A stretch of DNA of 64,000 bases from Isoetes taiwanensis. Taxonomy: Eukaryota; Streptophyta; Lycopodiopsida; Isoetales; Isoetaceae. Where the stretch lies: the NCBI GenBank assembly GCA_021234155.1, contig JAJEKV010000008.1, positions 20,371,959 through 20,435,958 of the forward strand. The letters run 5' to 3'. Every line of letters begins with the position of its first letter. Position 1 is the stretch's first letter. The position numbers and the translations under genes were made by a program. The notes beneath the pieces were generated by a model. That model searched no databases and had not been told where the DNA came from. It was given only the letters and a program-made list of their open reading frames with translations. Below are positions 35,201-45,660 of this stretch, in pieces.

Positions 35201-35330
35201 GCTGTCTAAAGGATAGTGAGGATATTGCATTGGATTTTTTGTATCAAACAACCTTGCCAGGTATTTTCATTTGATGCTGCATAATACATGGAACTAGGAA
35301 GAAGATTCCGATAGGCATATCAGGAAATGT
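32300..35330. other. Helitron interior: intron-like DNA, possible captured exon scraps
   Basis: AT-rich sequence with pyrimidine tracts before AG (for example TTTTCCAG at about 32390, TATTTTGCAG at about 32735, TGTTACAG at 33881), as in plant introns. Possible exon pieces lie near 32800-33000, 33880-33965 and 34386-34545. None has a recognisable protein family, so I leave them as unidentified captured sequence. Confidence 0.4.
34386..34545 (+). other. possible captured exon, unidentified
   Basis: The segment follows an AG (AAATGCAG) and is open in two frames: one reads STWIALLRTAEFYGRILMQI, the other HVDSIVAHCRVLRTDFDANW. Base composition is more coding-like than its surroundings. Neither frame matches a family I know. 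Confidence 0.25.
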
Positions 35331-35337
35331 AGAATCC

Positions 35338-35739
35338 ATGCCTGGGAGTGATGAAGCTATATACAGAATTGCAGTGTTCCATACCTCCATGATCGTAGTG
35401 GCCATTTTGTTAGCAGTCATAGTGGTGGCAGCACATTGGAAAGTTATTGCACAACATGCGCTCATGTGCAGGGGCATATGCAGAGATGAGCAAGCATCCC
35501 AAGGTCCAAAATATGACATGTCCTCTATGCATCTGCCTAAGAACAAGATGAAAATAGTGAAATACTCGGCGCAAGGCGGCATCTATGGCACCGAATGCAT
35601 GATCTGCTTGACTGACTTCAGAGAAGGAGAGAGAATTAGAATCTTGCCTGAGTGCTGCCCTAGCTTCCATCTTCCCTGTATACAAATGTGGCTTTTTTCC
35701 CATTCCACATGCCCTATTTGCAGGCAAGCACTAAGCTAA
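35338..35739 (+). CDS. ATL-type RING-H2 E3 ubiquitin ligase, captured copy
   Basis: Intronless 133-codon ORF. Residues about 14-36 form one hydrophobic membrane segment (SMIVVAILLAVIVVAAHW), then a basic linker, then a RING-H2 finger at residues 86-132: CMICLTDFREGERIRILPEC, FHLPCIQMWL, CPICRQALS. A single N-terminal transmembrane helix, a GLD-poor linker and the C-x2-C...P-x-W-L...CPxCR pattern are typical of plant ATL ligases, which pass ubiquitin from E2 to membrane-associated targets. The protein is short for the family and stops right after the finger. The fourth zinc ligand, normally His in LPxCxHxFH, is Pro (LPECCPSFH), with an extra Cys beside it. That raises doubt about E3 activity. 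The gene lies inside the Helitron, so it is probably a captured copy. The start is the only Met giving the membrane segment. Confidence 0.8.
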   Translation: MPGSDEAIYRIAVFHTSMIVVAILLAVIVVAAHWKVIAQHALMCRGICRDEQASQGPKYDMSSMHLPKNKMKIVKYSAQGGIYGTECMICLTDFREGERIRILPECCPSFHLPCIQMWLFSHSTCPICRQALS

Positions 35740-36170
35740 CATATCAGAAACTAAAATAGATTTATCTCTCCAAACATGTTCAACACCTCAAGAACCATTT
35801 GCATGAACAATAGTTCCACTATTATTTTCTTTTGCCAGCCATTTGCTTCCACACAAACATTCTTGGTACACTGTTTCTTTAGATTTTTAACCTTATTTAT
35901 CATGTTGTTAATGTTTGAGCCATACGATGGCCACATGTATGTATATCTGAAAGCGTGTTGTCTCTTAAGGCACAGGAATATGTTTATATTTGTTGCATCA
36001 TTGAATGCTTCCAACTGTGACTAACGAAACACATTGTTTAATCCTAATATTATTAGGTAACTTGCACACCACATTAAGCTCGCTCTTCCAATTGAGTGCT
36101 TTCATATTTAATTATTTGTTCCAATTGAATGCACTCATTATCTCGGTTTTATATGCTTAGTCTTGGTTAA

Positions 36171-36416
36171 TGTCTACATTGTTTGCATGACATACGGCGT
36201 CAGACAGACGCAAATGACTTGAACGAAAACAAATGATGTCTGGACTTAGAAAATTTAAATCCAATCTCTTTTGGATGTTGGTCGGAAGAAAGCCGAATGT
36301 CTACATTGTTTGCATGACATATGGCGGCAGGCAGAGGCAAATGATTTGAACGAAAATAAATGATGTCTGGACTTAGAAAATTTAAATCCGATCTCTTTTG
36401 GATGTTGGTTGGAAGA
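36171..36416. repeat. two tandem copies of about 126 bp in the Helitron
   Basis: GTCTACATTGTTTGCATGAC starts at 36172 and again at 36298. Both copies continue through GATGTCTGGACTTAGAAAAT and TCTCTTTTGGATGTTGGT with a few substitutions. Confidence 0.9.
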
Positions 36417-36419
36417 ATC

Positions 36420-37796
36420 CCATCATATCTTAACTTCATAGTGCATTAAGTGGACATATTGTATCTCTTTACATAATATCTCTTTATAGTTGGAGGTACT
36501 TCATTACAAATGGTGTTGTCTTAGTGCTATAAGGAAGGAATTAGTCATAAGGGTTTGGGTGGATTTCAAGTTCGGTTTCCATATACAGTTCGTTTAATTT
36601 TCTCCGCATGAGATTTCAATATGTTAAAATGCAACGGCACATACCTATGCACATGCAACACATGCAAATGTTATAAAATGTATGACTATGTGGATTAAAC
36701 AAATTGTAACAATCACAAATACTTGAAATTTCACAATTTGGTTGGCTAACATATATTCCATGTTGTTTTTTGAGTTCTATCTCATTGCAATGACATCTTT
36801 GTTTTCTAGAACAACATGCTTGGTGTTGTTGGACGCCCATATTCAACAACCCTACCAATTAACATAACACATTGTTGCTTTTTTTGTAATAATAAAATTA
36901 TGCATTAAGATTGTGTGCAAATTCTGGAAAAAATGTAGTCGTACACATCTGCCACCTTTCCCATTTGTGAATCGTTACATGCTCTAACATCATTGCTAAA
37001 GTCGGCCTAATGGGCAAGCAAAAAACTCAGTCTTACAACCACGTGTAGTCTAATAAGTGATGTTGTGGTATATAAGTCATTTGGTCTGACGTAACTATAA
37101 AATGCTTTCTTTTGCGAAAATAGTTGGACAATTGCATCAATATGTGTGTGCTATTAGCTCCTTCTTGATCACATAATGTCCATTTCAATATTCCTATCCC
37201 AACGGCATTAACAATTTCATCAGCTAAGCTTATAGTGTATCGTAATAATTTCATTCCACATAATTTCTTTCCCTCTCAAACCGTTGTCAATACCAACCAG
37301 TCCAAGACCATAGTCCTTTATAATATACATGCATCTTCTTCGAAACATGAGACTTCAACTACGACCATAAGGGATCGCAAAATTCTAGATACCACTACAT
37401 ACACTTATAACTATACTTCTGCTATTTACAATGTGGATAACCTTCATGTTATTTATATATGACCTTGGCAAATCTCACACATTCTCAGGCTAATATCCTA
37501 AATAATACTTACCACTTTCCACGCCTAACGCACATTATCCCAACATTATAGATTACATTGCTCTTTAAACTGTCGCTCGAGCCCACTTATCATTGTGCTC
37601 ATCATTTCCCTTCGTATATAGCAATTACCACCATCTGTGAAACAATACGAGTATTACCCCCATACTTATAGATTCTTTTCAAAATGACCAATCGTATAGT
37701 ACCTTATACATAGTCCAACAAAATACCACATACACAAAATTAATGAATTACCCTTCTACCCAACCATCACACAACGATCTCTTCAAATGTTGAAAA
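36420..37796. other. Helitron 3' half, AT-rich and without genes
   Basis: Long AT-rich stretch with no supported ORF and no recognised element. Short frames here look random. Confidence 0.6.
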
Positions 37797-37824
37797 GCCC
37801 GGCAACGCCGGGCACCATAACTAG
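37797..37824 (+). terminator. Helitron 3' hairpin and CTAG terminus
   Basis: GCCCGGC (37797-37803), loop AAC, GCCGGGC (37807-37813), then seven bases and CTAG. This is the canonical rolling-circle termination signal of plant Helitrons. Confidence 0.93.
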
Positions 37825-37995
37825 TTACTCTTTAAGTTCTGATTTATCTTAGGTTAGTTCATTTATAGCAATTGATAAATAGAATAGGCAGTGTGTTAGA
37901 TAAAAGTTGTTCTTTGCAAATGCAATAGGTATTATTCTTTAAGTTCTGATTTATCTTAAGTTAGTTCATTTATAGCAATTGATAAATTAACGTCC
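37825..37995. repeat. element B tandem unit: rest of copy 1 and complete copy 2
   Basis: CTTTAAGTTCTGATTTATCT ... GCAATTGATAAAT occurs at 37829 and again at 37935. Between them lies the second AGGCAGTGTGTTAGATAAAA block. This intact copy serves as the internal control for the Helitron insertion site. Confidence 0.85.
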
Positions 37996-38580
37996 TTGGT
38001 TTAAATGTGAAGTTGCAGAAAATGCTTATTTCAGGGCTACAAGTCCATGAGGCTCAGGCTTATTTCTTCCTAATGTTATACTTTACCATGCAGGATCACC
38101 CTCTTGATTTCACCCTACACATTTATTCATTTCCCAGCCATTCACCTTGATGAACATGCTGTCTTCATTTCCACCACCAGACAGCATTTTATGCTAACCT
38201 TAATTGATTTTGTATAACAGGTACACCCTCTGCTTTTCATTCATAAACCTTCCATTCTGTTCAAGAGTAGTCCACCATTCATACTTCATCATTCTTCTAC
38301 TCTGCCCCACAGTATACATTCATACCCCAGAAAAGTTGCCACCATATCACCACATGGCGCCTAAATGTTTGAACCGATTCTCGTAATTTACAGGTTCACC
38401 CTCTTGTTCATTCATTATCATCTGATACACTCAAGGCTTGCTTTCATATAAACTTGCTTTCCAAACATCTTCTCCCATAGTTGCCATTCATTCCATCCAT
38501 CATGGCAACATTCCTCGCATCTTTGCAAGAATGAATTAATGTCTTAAGATTTGGAGAACCGGCCTGCTTCTTTTTTAGCA
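37996..38580 (+). other. element B 3' internal untranslated region
   Basis: No ORF. The phrase CAGG-T-CACCCTCT appears three times (about 38091, 38219 and 38392), suggesting diverged repeats of about 130-170 bp. The region directly before the 3' LTR (GCTTCTTTTTTAGCA) is pyrimidine-rich, so no ordinary polypurine tract is visible. Confidence 0.5.
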
Positions 38581-41018
38581 TGATGCCGCCACTCATGGCA
38601 TAGAAGAGCCATTGGCATTTCCAAATACATGGTTCAATAAGCACAAAAGGAGTATTTGAAGTTGCAACTTGAAGACCATTTGAAAAGCTACAAAGGACAC
38701 AAGGACTTGAAGAACCAAAGAAGGACATTCACTTGGGAAACATAAAAGGAGTATTTTGGCTAAGTGGGAGGTCACAAGGCAAGTTACTAAAATTGATACC
38801 CCATTGAAGATTGCAAGGTCACAACTTGGTATGATATCTTGTTCACCATTTGAGCATTGAAGTTTGATATTCTTAAGGTTCTTGAAGAATTGCCTAGCCA
38901 TTCTCTTCCATTCTATGTCTTGAATCATCTTCTCCATTCCATGTCTAGCCTTTTTTTTTCCACATCTCCATCTCCTCTCATTACATACTATGGTGTTGGT
39001 AACATTTTTTTTCCCTAGTCAAATGAAAAACACACACTCCATGCTCCATCCACCTACTCACCAAAGTTAAGCACTAGGGAGCCCCATGAATTCATTTCAA
39101 GAATACCTAGGTTCTAAATATCTACTAGGTCTTACAAAAGAAGGACAAAAAAAGCAAGATTTGTCCAACTATGCAAGAGGTGAACTCCCTAGTAGCATTC
39201 CATGTAAAAATTGCAAAAGTTATAACATCCACTTCATCATTCATAATTCCACTTCACCACTCACATCACACGTGTCATCCACATCATCCATACTTCATGC
39301 CACCTCACCAAAAATCATTTTGACTAGGGGAAAAGATGGTTACCAACCCTTAAGTGCCACATCATCATCATTTTTTGCCACCTCACCAAGTCCTGGGCCT
39401 AGTCACTTCATTTATTTTTTTCCACCAAAAATCAAAAGTATTCCATTCAAAAATTTGATGATACCACACGGTAGCCCTCATGAAATCATGCCACCTGGCA
39501 CAAACATTTTTGAAAAAGAGTTTATATTGACCTTCTAAATGGCTTCCTTGGGAAACGTGCCTCATTAAAAAATGGTAAAACCTACCTACATCTACCCCCC
39601 ATCTATCTACCCTCTCATCCTCTGCCAAGTGGCGTCCCCCCTGGCATGCCAAGTCGAAACACGAGCCGAGCTTGGCGTGGGAGGAGACCACGTAATCAAT
39701 AAACAGGGAAATGGATCTATATTTATACCTTGGCCCACTTTTTCATTCCTGCCTGTGGGATATTTCTTCGCAAGAAAAATCAAGAACCCTAAAATTTGCA
39801 GGCCAAGAAACGGATTTTTAGCAGCTGGAAACTACCTAATCATGACTATATCCTCCCGATTTAACCTGAGTGACCTCAAGAACCCTAAGCCTGTGCTAAA
39901 CGACGAGTAATCTGTTGGATTTTGCAAGAATTGAAACAGAACAGAGCATTTTCAAAAGGGGGCAAATCGATTCAGGAAATTTCAAGGGCTTTTGCGCATT
40001 TGGGAGATTGTTGATACGAAATACATGTCAGTGCGATCTTCTGCTTTGGATTTGACCTTCCTTGCTGCATCAATTTACTCGATTGAGCAGTAAAGCTGAT
40101 CAAATATTCTGTCCGATCCCGGAAGTATTATTGGCTCATGAATTGTGAGCCATTTGAAGTTATGTGAGACTCCTGTTATGATTGTCAAGTGAATGAAAAT
40201 CCGACTTTGGTATAATTCTCTTTTCTCAACTTTCTTTTCAAGGAAATTTATGCATATCTGCTAAATATTGTTCTAGTTTTTAATCCCATTGGATATTAGT
40301 AAGATCCTGCTTAGGCTTCATAGGAATAGTCGTCCTGCATCCAAAGAAAACAGAAAATATAAACATTAGTCAAAACTAAGTTCTAGTTATCTGATAAGAG
40401 TCAAAACCTATCTTTTCGCTACAAACTCCTCTAACAAAAAGTCCAGTCCATCTATTGTTATCAAGATCCCAGTAATTCTCTTTTATTTTGTCTCAGGAAA
40501 AGCAAAAACATCTAGGTAAATATCTCTGTCATCAAAAAACACAGTCTGTCAGTGGCAAATTACTCCCTGTTCATCCAGCATTCTAAATAAATCCAAAAGA
40601 GGTGTTGCACGTCGTCTACAATAGCAATTTGATTAGTCACAGTTGTCCCGGATCAAAAAGAATATTTCACAAAACATCTGAGAATTTCTGCTCTCTGCCG
40701 AGGGTATTGACCAGTTTTTGACTAGGTCAGGCATATAATTTTCAAGTATCTAGAATAGTCTGACTTCAAAAAAGGTCTTGCACATTTTTAATACTATTTG
40801 TTGAGATCACATTCATACATTCTTCAAGATAAAACCTCCAGTTATTTGCACTTGGTATTGAAAAGAGAGTACAGAGTTTTTTCTTGAAATGGGAAAGCTG
40901 TACTAACAGGCTTGTGGTGAGAAATTTTTGCAAAATTTAGGTTCAGAGTGGTTGCCTGAAGCAACCTGGAGGTCCTAAACCATTCTAGTTGAGGGTTTTG
41001 CCAGGATTACCCTCAACA
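38581..41018 (+). mobile_element. element B 3' LTR (uninterrupted)
   Basis: TGATGCCGCCACTCATGG ... ACCCTCAACA, 2438 bp, followed by the ACCCG duplication. It preserves the empty site for element C at 39803-39807. Small frames in it are shadows. Confidence 0.95.
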
Positions 41019-41023
41019 ACCCG
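41019..41023. repeat. target-site duplication of element B, right copy (ACCCG)
   Basis: Identical to 10762-10766. Element A sequence resumes on both sides. Confidence 0.9.
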
Positions 41024-41465
41024 TGGTGCCTCATGCCCCTAAGGGTTTAAGCTAGGGAACGTCTCACGATCTCATCATCGCGCATGATCATCACTCATAC
41101 CTCACCATGACCCCACTATGGTCAGGTGCACGTGCCCTGCATCATGGCATAGAGATCATCCGAATGATGGTCTCATCATCGCCCACCATGCCACTCTTCC
41201 TCTCACATGACCCTCCTGGTCATGTCCACTCTTGGTGCGTGGTGGCCTAGAGAATGCCTTTAGAGTGTATCTCATCATCGCCCACCATGCCGCTCTTCCT
41301 CTCACACGACCCTCCTGGTCATGCACACTCTTGGTGCGTGCTGGTCTAGAGAATGCCTTTAGAGCGTATCTCATCATCGCCTACACTTCCAAGACTTTGG
41401 CATATGCACTCTACTAGCCCGAATGCATATGCCTTACTAGAGCTATACTAAGACATACAACTTAG
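41024..41465 (-). other. element A proximal 3' UTR with about 100-bp repeats
   Basis: CTCATCATCGC (minus strand GCGATGATGAG) recurs at about 41072, 41171, 41272 and 41371, each time near CCTCTCACA-GACC or GAGAATGCCTTTAGAG. These correspond to the GATGATGGGA repeats of element C's 3' UTR. Confidence 0.8.
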
Positions 41466-41973
41466 CTAAGCACCTGGAAAGTCGGCGTCGATCAACTCGG
41501 AGATGACTCGGCCGTCGAACTCCTTCATAAAGTCTGGGTATTGCTTCTCTAGATCCTGTTTCAATACCCAAGTTGCGTCTTCCACAGACAAGTGCTTCCA
41601 CTTGACCAAATATTGGAGGAATTGAGATCGTCTCGTCTTCTTGAATGCATTGTCGAGGATTAACTCGGGCATTATTTCAATTTGTTCCTCCATCATCGCT
41701 AACAAAGGTGGAGTTTCCAAAACCTCCTCCGGGTTTGGAGTGTGCCTTGTCAACAGGCTCACCTGGAAGACCTTGTGGACTTTAAGGTGGGTAGGTAAGT
41801 TGAGCTTGTAGGCTTGGCTCCCTACTCGCTCCAAAATCTTGAAGGGTCCTGCCCACCTAGGAGGAAGCTTCTTACAATTGTCGATGCGAAGCTTCCCTTG
41901 CTTGACCTTTACTTGAGTCAAACTTTATCTCGTAGCACAAACTCTCGAGCAGTTTTATGTCTATCTGCTAGAC
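41466..41973 (-). CDS. element A integrase C-terminus and chromodomain
   Basis: Minus-strand frame of 151 codons (41921-41466). PPRWAGPFKILERVGSQAYK and NLPTHLKVHKVFQVSLL form the integrase C-terminal module. FLQYLVKWKHLSVEDATWVL and QYPDFMKEF are the chromodomain. Close to element C's protein (22458-23018), but with a longer tail ending ELIDADFPGA. Upstream of 41921 the frame is broken and then cut by the solo LTR. It is a fragment of the pol polyprotein rather than a free gene. Confidence 0.85.
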
Positions 41974-43595
41974 TGTGACATCCCCTACTCCTTATACGAT
42001 GCACACATCGTATCCAAAGGAGGAGCATTCCCCCTGGCAGCTACACTGACAGGGGCCATCCACCTGACTCCACTCCCAGTGGAATGAGCCAGCAAGGGAA
42101 GAATGGATGTGTCATTCACCCGTCTTCCATCAGAATTCCACCCTATCTGCGAAGCCTTGAATAAACAAACATGAGCACAAACTAACAGTATACATAAATA
42201 CAACCACCTCGAAGGGTGGACATATCATAAACATCACAAGAGATAACAACATCAACATAAACAATAACAGAAAGGGAGAAATCCTACCCAATGCTCAGAC
42301 TCAAGGGGGTATGACTGACGGCTTGGGCCTCCGAGTTCACGCGCATGTAATTCATGGCAATGGATTTTGGCTGGCATAGAACATGGCTTAGGGTAGTCCA
42401 CTCCATCCGCCCCTCCGCACACTTTGCGCAGTAGGCTGAAAAGTGTTGGGACTTGACCGTAGCCTGCCGGGTGAATAGCCAGAGGGGCTACTACTACTGG
42501 GTTGCATCTCCCAGCCCGATGAGGCAGGAAGAGAGTTGCCTCTCCTCCGCAGAGGCATCCATGCTCATCACAAGGCGGCTAGAGGGCCCCGCCTCGTGAT
42601 TCGACTTGAACTCACCGGAAGGTCATATCCACTACCCCACAGTGTCGAGCTCATGCCTTGCCCACACGCAAAGGACAAGCCATTAAGCCTAGCCTCATGA
42701 GACCCCCGATAGGCCTTACTACCCGAGGGGTGGGTCCAGGTGATGAGACAAGTTCCTCCTTATCAACCGGCCTAGCCCCTTCACCCACCCGGTGGGCTCC
42801 TCGTGGCACGGGCCGCATGTATCGGGGAACTAAGGTGCTATGCTAGGAACATCTACTACACGCCTTTGGGTCTCTACCCCCCTTTCCCCATACATGGAGA
42901 TCACAGAGTGAAATACATCCATCATCATCTAACCGAAATAGAAAATAACATCTAAACTAACTAACTACATAACGTGAGTTAGGTTCCTTTGTTAGAGCTT
43001 CAGATCTCGGGATCTATAAGGCCTCTAGAGATGATCTAACATGCTAAACCAAGCATATTGCCATGCCCAAAGGCGGTTTTGCACAACGTAATGACTAGAT
43101 ACCGCTCCTCGACTCAAGCCTCCCGATCCTTGGGAAGGCCCATACTCCTGATCTTGTGAACAATGGCTGCTACTCAATATTCTGTTGTGCAAATCCGGCT
43201 TTCCAGAGCCTAGCAATGCGAATTGGGGTCCTACCTTGGCCGAAATGGCCCAAGAGAACCCTAAATGCAAAAATGGGAAGGAACTCTAGAAAAACCCTAA
43301 ATGGTCAAAACGAAAAGAGAGCAAGGCTAGGGTTTTAGCCCTTATATAGAACCCTTAGGGTTAGGTTAGACATTGGCCAAATGGGATTTAGCCAATTGGC
43401 AATGGGGTCCATGGGGTTATTTATTGTGTATGTTTATTTAACATGCACAACGTTCGATGTTGCCCCCTAGGTGCAACTCTTGCTCCCTAGGTGCAACCTT
43501 ATACGTCTCGCGAGTACATGTCATTCGTGACATGTACGGGTGACGTGGCAGTATAATATACGTATTGGGAGCGTATATTATGCTGGAACGTCACA
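41974..43595 (-). mobile_element. solo LTR (chromovirus family) with TSD TAGAC
   Basis: On the plus strand it runs TGTGACATCCCC ... GGAACGTCACA, 1622 bp, flanked by TAGAC at 41969-41973 and 43596-43600. The middle matches the LTRs of A and C (GGGTTGCATCTCCC, TAGGGTAGTCCACTCCATCC). Minus orientation. No internal region is present: recombination between the two LTRs removed it. It splits element A's integrase. Confidence 0.93.
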
Positions 43596-43600
43596 TAGAC

Positions 43601-45660
43601 TCTTATGATGTGCCCATGCTGTTTGAAGATATTCTCGCACTTCTACCATAAGCTGCTGCACATCTACCGCCGTTGTTGAGAAATTTCCATCTTGGGCACT
43701 AGATTATGCCACCTAATTGGGGTCAAGCATTAATACCTGTAACTAATCATGGAGGGAGACATCTTCGATGACTCTTGCTTCGTATTATTGTATGTAACTC
43801 AACTAAGTGGATGTAATCGACCCATTTGTGTTGCTTGTTCCAATCATAGTTTCTCAACGTGGTTCTCCAAAATTGTGTTGATGCAGTCCATTTGCCCATT
43901 TGACTGCGAATGAAAAACAAAACTCATCCACAAGTTGGTGCAGATCGTGTTGAAGAAGTCTTGCTAAACGGCACTAAAGAACTTCGGATCTCTATTGGTG
44001 ATGATCGCCCTGTGCATTCCATGTAGACAACACGGCTAGATCCAAAGTTATGCATGTGGTGCGGTGTGGCAAGAATGTGCTCTTTGATGACTTATCTACC
44101 ACAACCATCAAGGCACCAAGGTTCCTTGTCCTTGGAAGGCCCGCTATAAAATCCATGTTGATAACTTCCCACTTGGCGTCTGCACCGCCCAAGGTTCCAA
44201 AACTTCTGAGATTCGAAGTTGTTCTGCCTTTGTCTGCTAACACAACTGACATTCTTAGATATACCTGACTATATGCTTCTTCATGCCCGGCCAGAACTAG
44301 CTACTTCTAATCTTGAAGTAGGCCTTTATAGATTCTGCATGGCCAGAAGTAGGGCTATTATGCGCGTCATGGAAGATTAACTTTCTTACTCTTGATGCTT
44401 CAAGTACGCATATTTGTTCTTTGTGATATAAAAGATTGCCTTCTTTCTTAAAATGTTTGAAGGTTTCTCTTTCTTAATCCGTCCTTGTGCTCTTGCAAAG
44501 ACTAGCCCATATGTGCTTGAACTCCATGTTAGAGGGGATGGCTTCTTCTATCTTCTTGCTGAATTTGCTTGCCAAAGTGGAGATGGGATTGCAAAATGAT
44601 GCTTCAAAATCTCGCCAATAAGTGGCGACGTCTTAGTTTCTCTATGGCTTTCCTCAAATGGGCTGCATGTTCTTCCATTGATTTGCTGTAGATCACGATG
44701 TCGTGAAGAAAATTGATGACGAACTCATCCAAGGAATCTTCGAAGATGTCGTTCCTCAAGTGCATAAAAGTCGTGGAGCATTCGATAGACTCAGGGGCAT
44801 TACTGTGAAGTCATAGTGCCCATACCATGTTCTGAAGGAGTCCTATAAATATCTTCCCCCTTCATCCTTATTTGATGATTGCCCGACCTTAAGTCGATTT
44901 TGTAGAAGATTCTTACTTGTTGGGGCTGATCCATTATGTCGTTTGCTTGTTGAGCTGCCAATGGTTGATATACATCTTTAGACTTCCATCCTGGCCGAAA
45001 TGATCCCCAAATCGATCAACTCCTACAACTGCTTCTTGAGCTCTGCTAGCTCAGAAGTGCTTATTCTATAAAGAGCTTTGCTGGTCGGCTCTGTATCTGG
45101 TGCAAGAATGATTTCAGACTCTACGCCTCTATAGAGCAAAAGCTCTCAAATTTTATCCAGAGGTATATCATGGGACTTCTTGATTAGCTTAAAAAAATTG
45201 GCCGAGGCAACTGTTCCGAAGTAGCATCTTTCTTCTTACTCTTGTGGTCGGAGTCGACGACTTGTAGCTTAAGTATGTACGACCTCATTCCTCATGATGC
45301 ACTTAAGTAATTGCTTCACTGACATGCGTTGCACGATTGAAATTACTTACTTTAATTATAAGGTACTTGCCCTTTGGTGGCGGGATAAACATCTTTTGCT
45401 TATGATAATCAATTATTGCCTTAGCCGGCTTTAATATTCCATGCCTATTATGAGGTCATACTTGCCAATGTACCTGATTTGGTGCCGATGCTCTACTTTG
45501 CTCCACTTAAGGTTGATGTCGAACTTGACTCTTGTTCCTTTGGTGCTGCTAATTACTCGGCCTTGCCATAATTACTGGCGTAGATTTAGACTTAAGAGTC
45601 TTGCTCTTAAAGATGTCTGCCATCTAAGAGGTGCAAGGTTACAGGTTAAAGAATTACTTA
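43601..45660 (-). pseudogene. element A RT-RNase H-integrase core (heavily broken)
   Basis: Minus-strand integrase core block WEVINMDFIAGLPRTR with MVVVDK lies near 44190-44090. The zinc-binding domain (HDAHNSP, QLC-QTKAEQLR) is at 44210-44380. The RT palm near 44770-44690 reads NDIFEDSLDEFVINFLHDIV followed by IYSKS, where the expected FxDD box has one catalytic Asp changed to His. The remaining RT and protease are recognisable only in scraps up to about 45.6 kb. Confidence 0.75.

Larger units (their letters stand above)
32232..37824 (+). mobile_element. non-autonomous Helitron (5.6 kb) carrying a captured RING gene
   Basis: The 5' end is TC (TCCTATTGTTTAAA) after a target A at 32231. The 3' end is CTAG followed by target T at 37825, preceded by a perfect 7-bp stem hairpin. 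Insertion between A and T with no duplication is confirmed: removing 32232-37824 gives GGTA-TTACTCTTTAAG, which matches the intact second tandem copy GGTATTATTCTTTAAG at about 37927-37942. No Rep/helicase is encoded. The interior holds an ATL-like RING-H2 gene, intron-like AT-rich DNA with possible exons, and a 126-bp tandem repeat. Confidence 0.88.
10767..41018 (+). mobile_element. ELEMENT B: complete non-chromodomain Ty3/gypsy retrotransposon (Tat-like)
   Basis: It has two LTRs of about 2.44 kb each (TG...CA) and a 5-bp duplication ACCCG. Its gag-pol order is gag, protease, archaeal-type RNase H, RT, degenerate RNase H, integrase. It is inserted in the 3' UTR of element A. It is interrupted by element C inside the 5' LTR and by a Helitron 3' of the integrase. 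The two LTRs are nearly identical apart from small clustered indels, so insertion was recent. No chromodomain follows the integrase. Confidence 0.9.

Noticed and set aside
36042-37824. Shorter Helitron starting at TCCTAATATTATTAGG (36042)
   Set aside because: It also has A before TC, but only the 32231/37825 junction restores the tandem copy of element B, so the longer Helitron is the supported one. A nested Helitron sharing the 3' end cannot be fully excluded.
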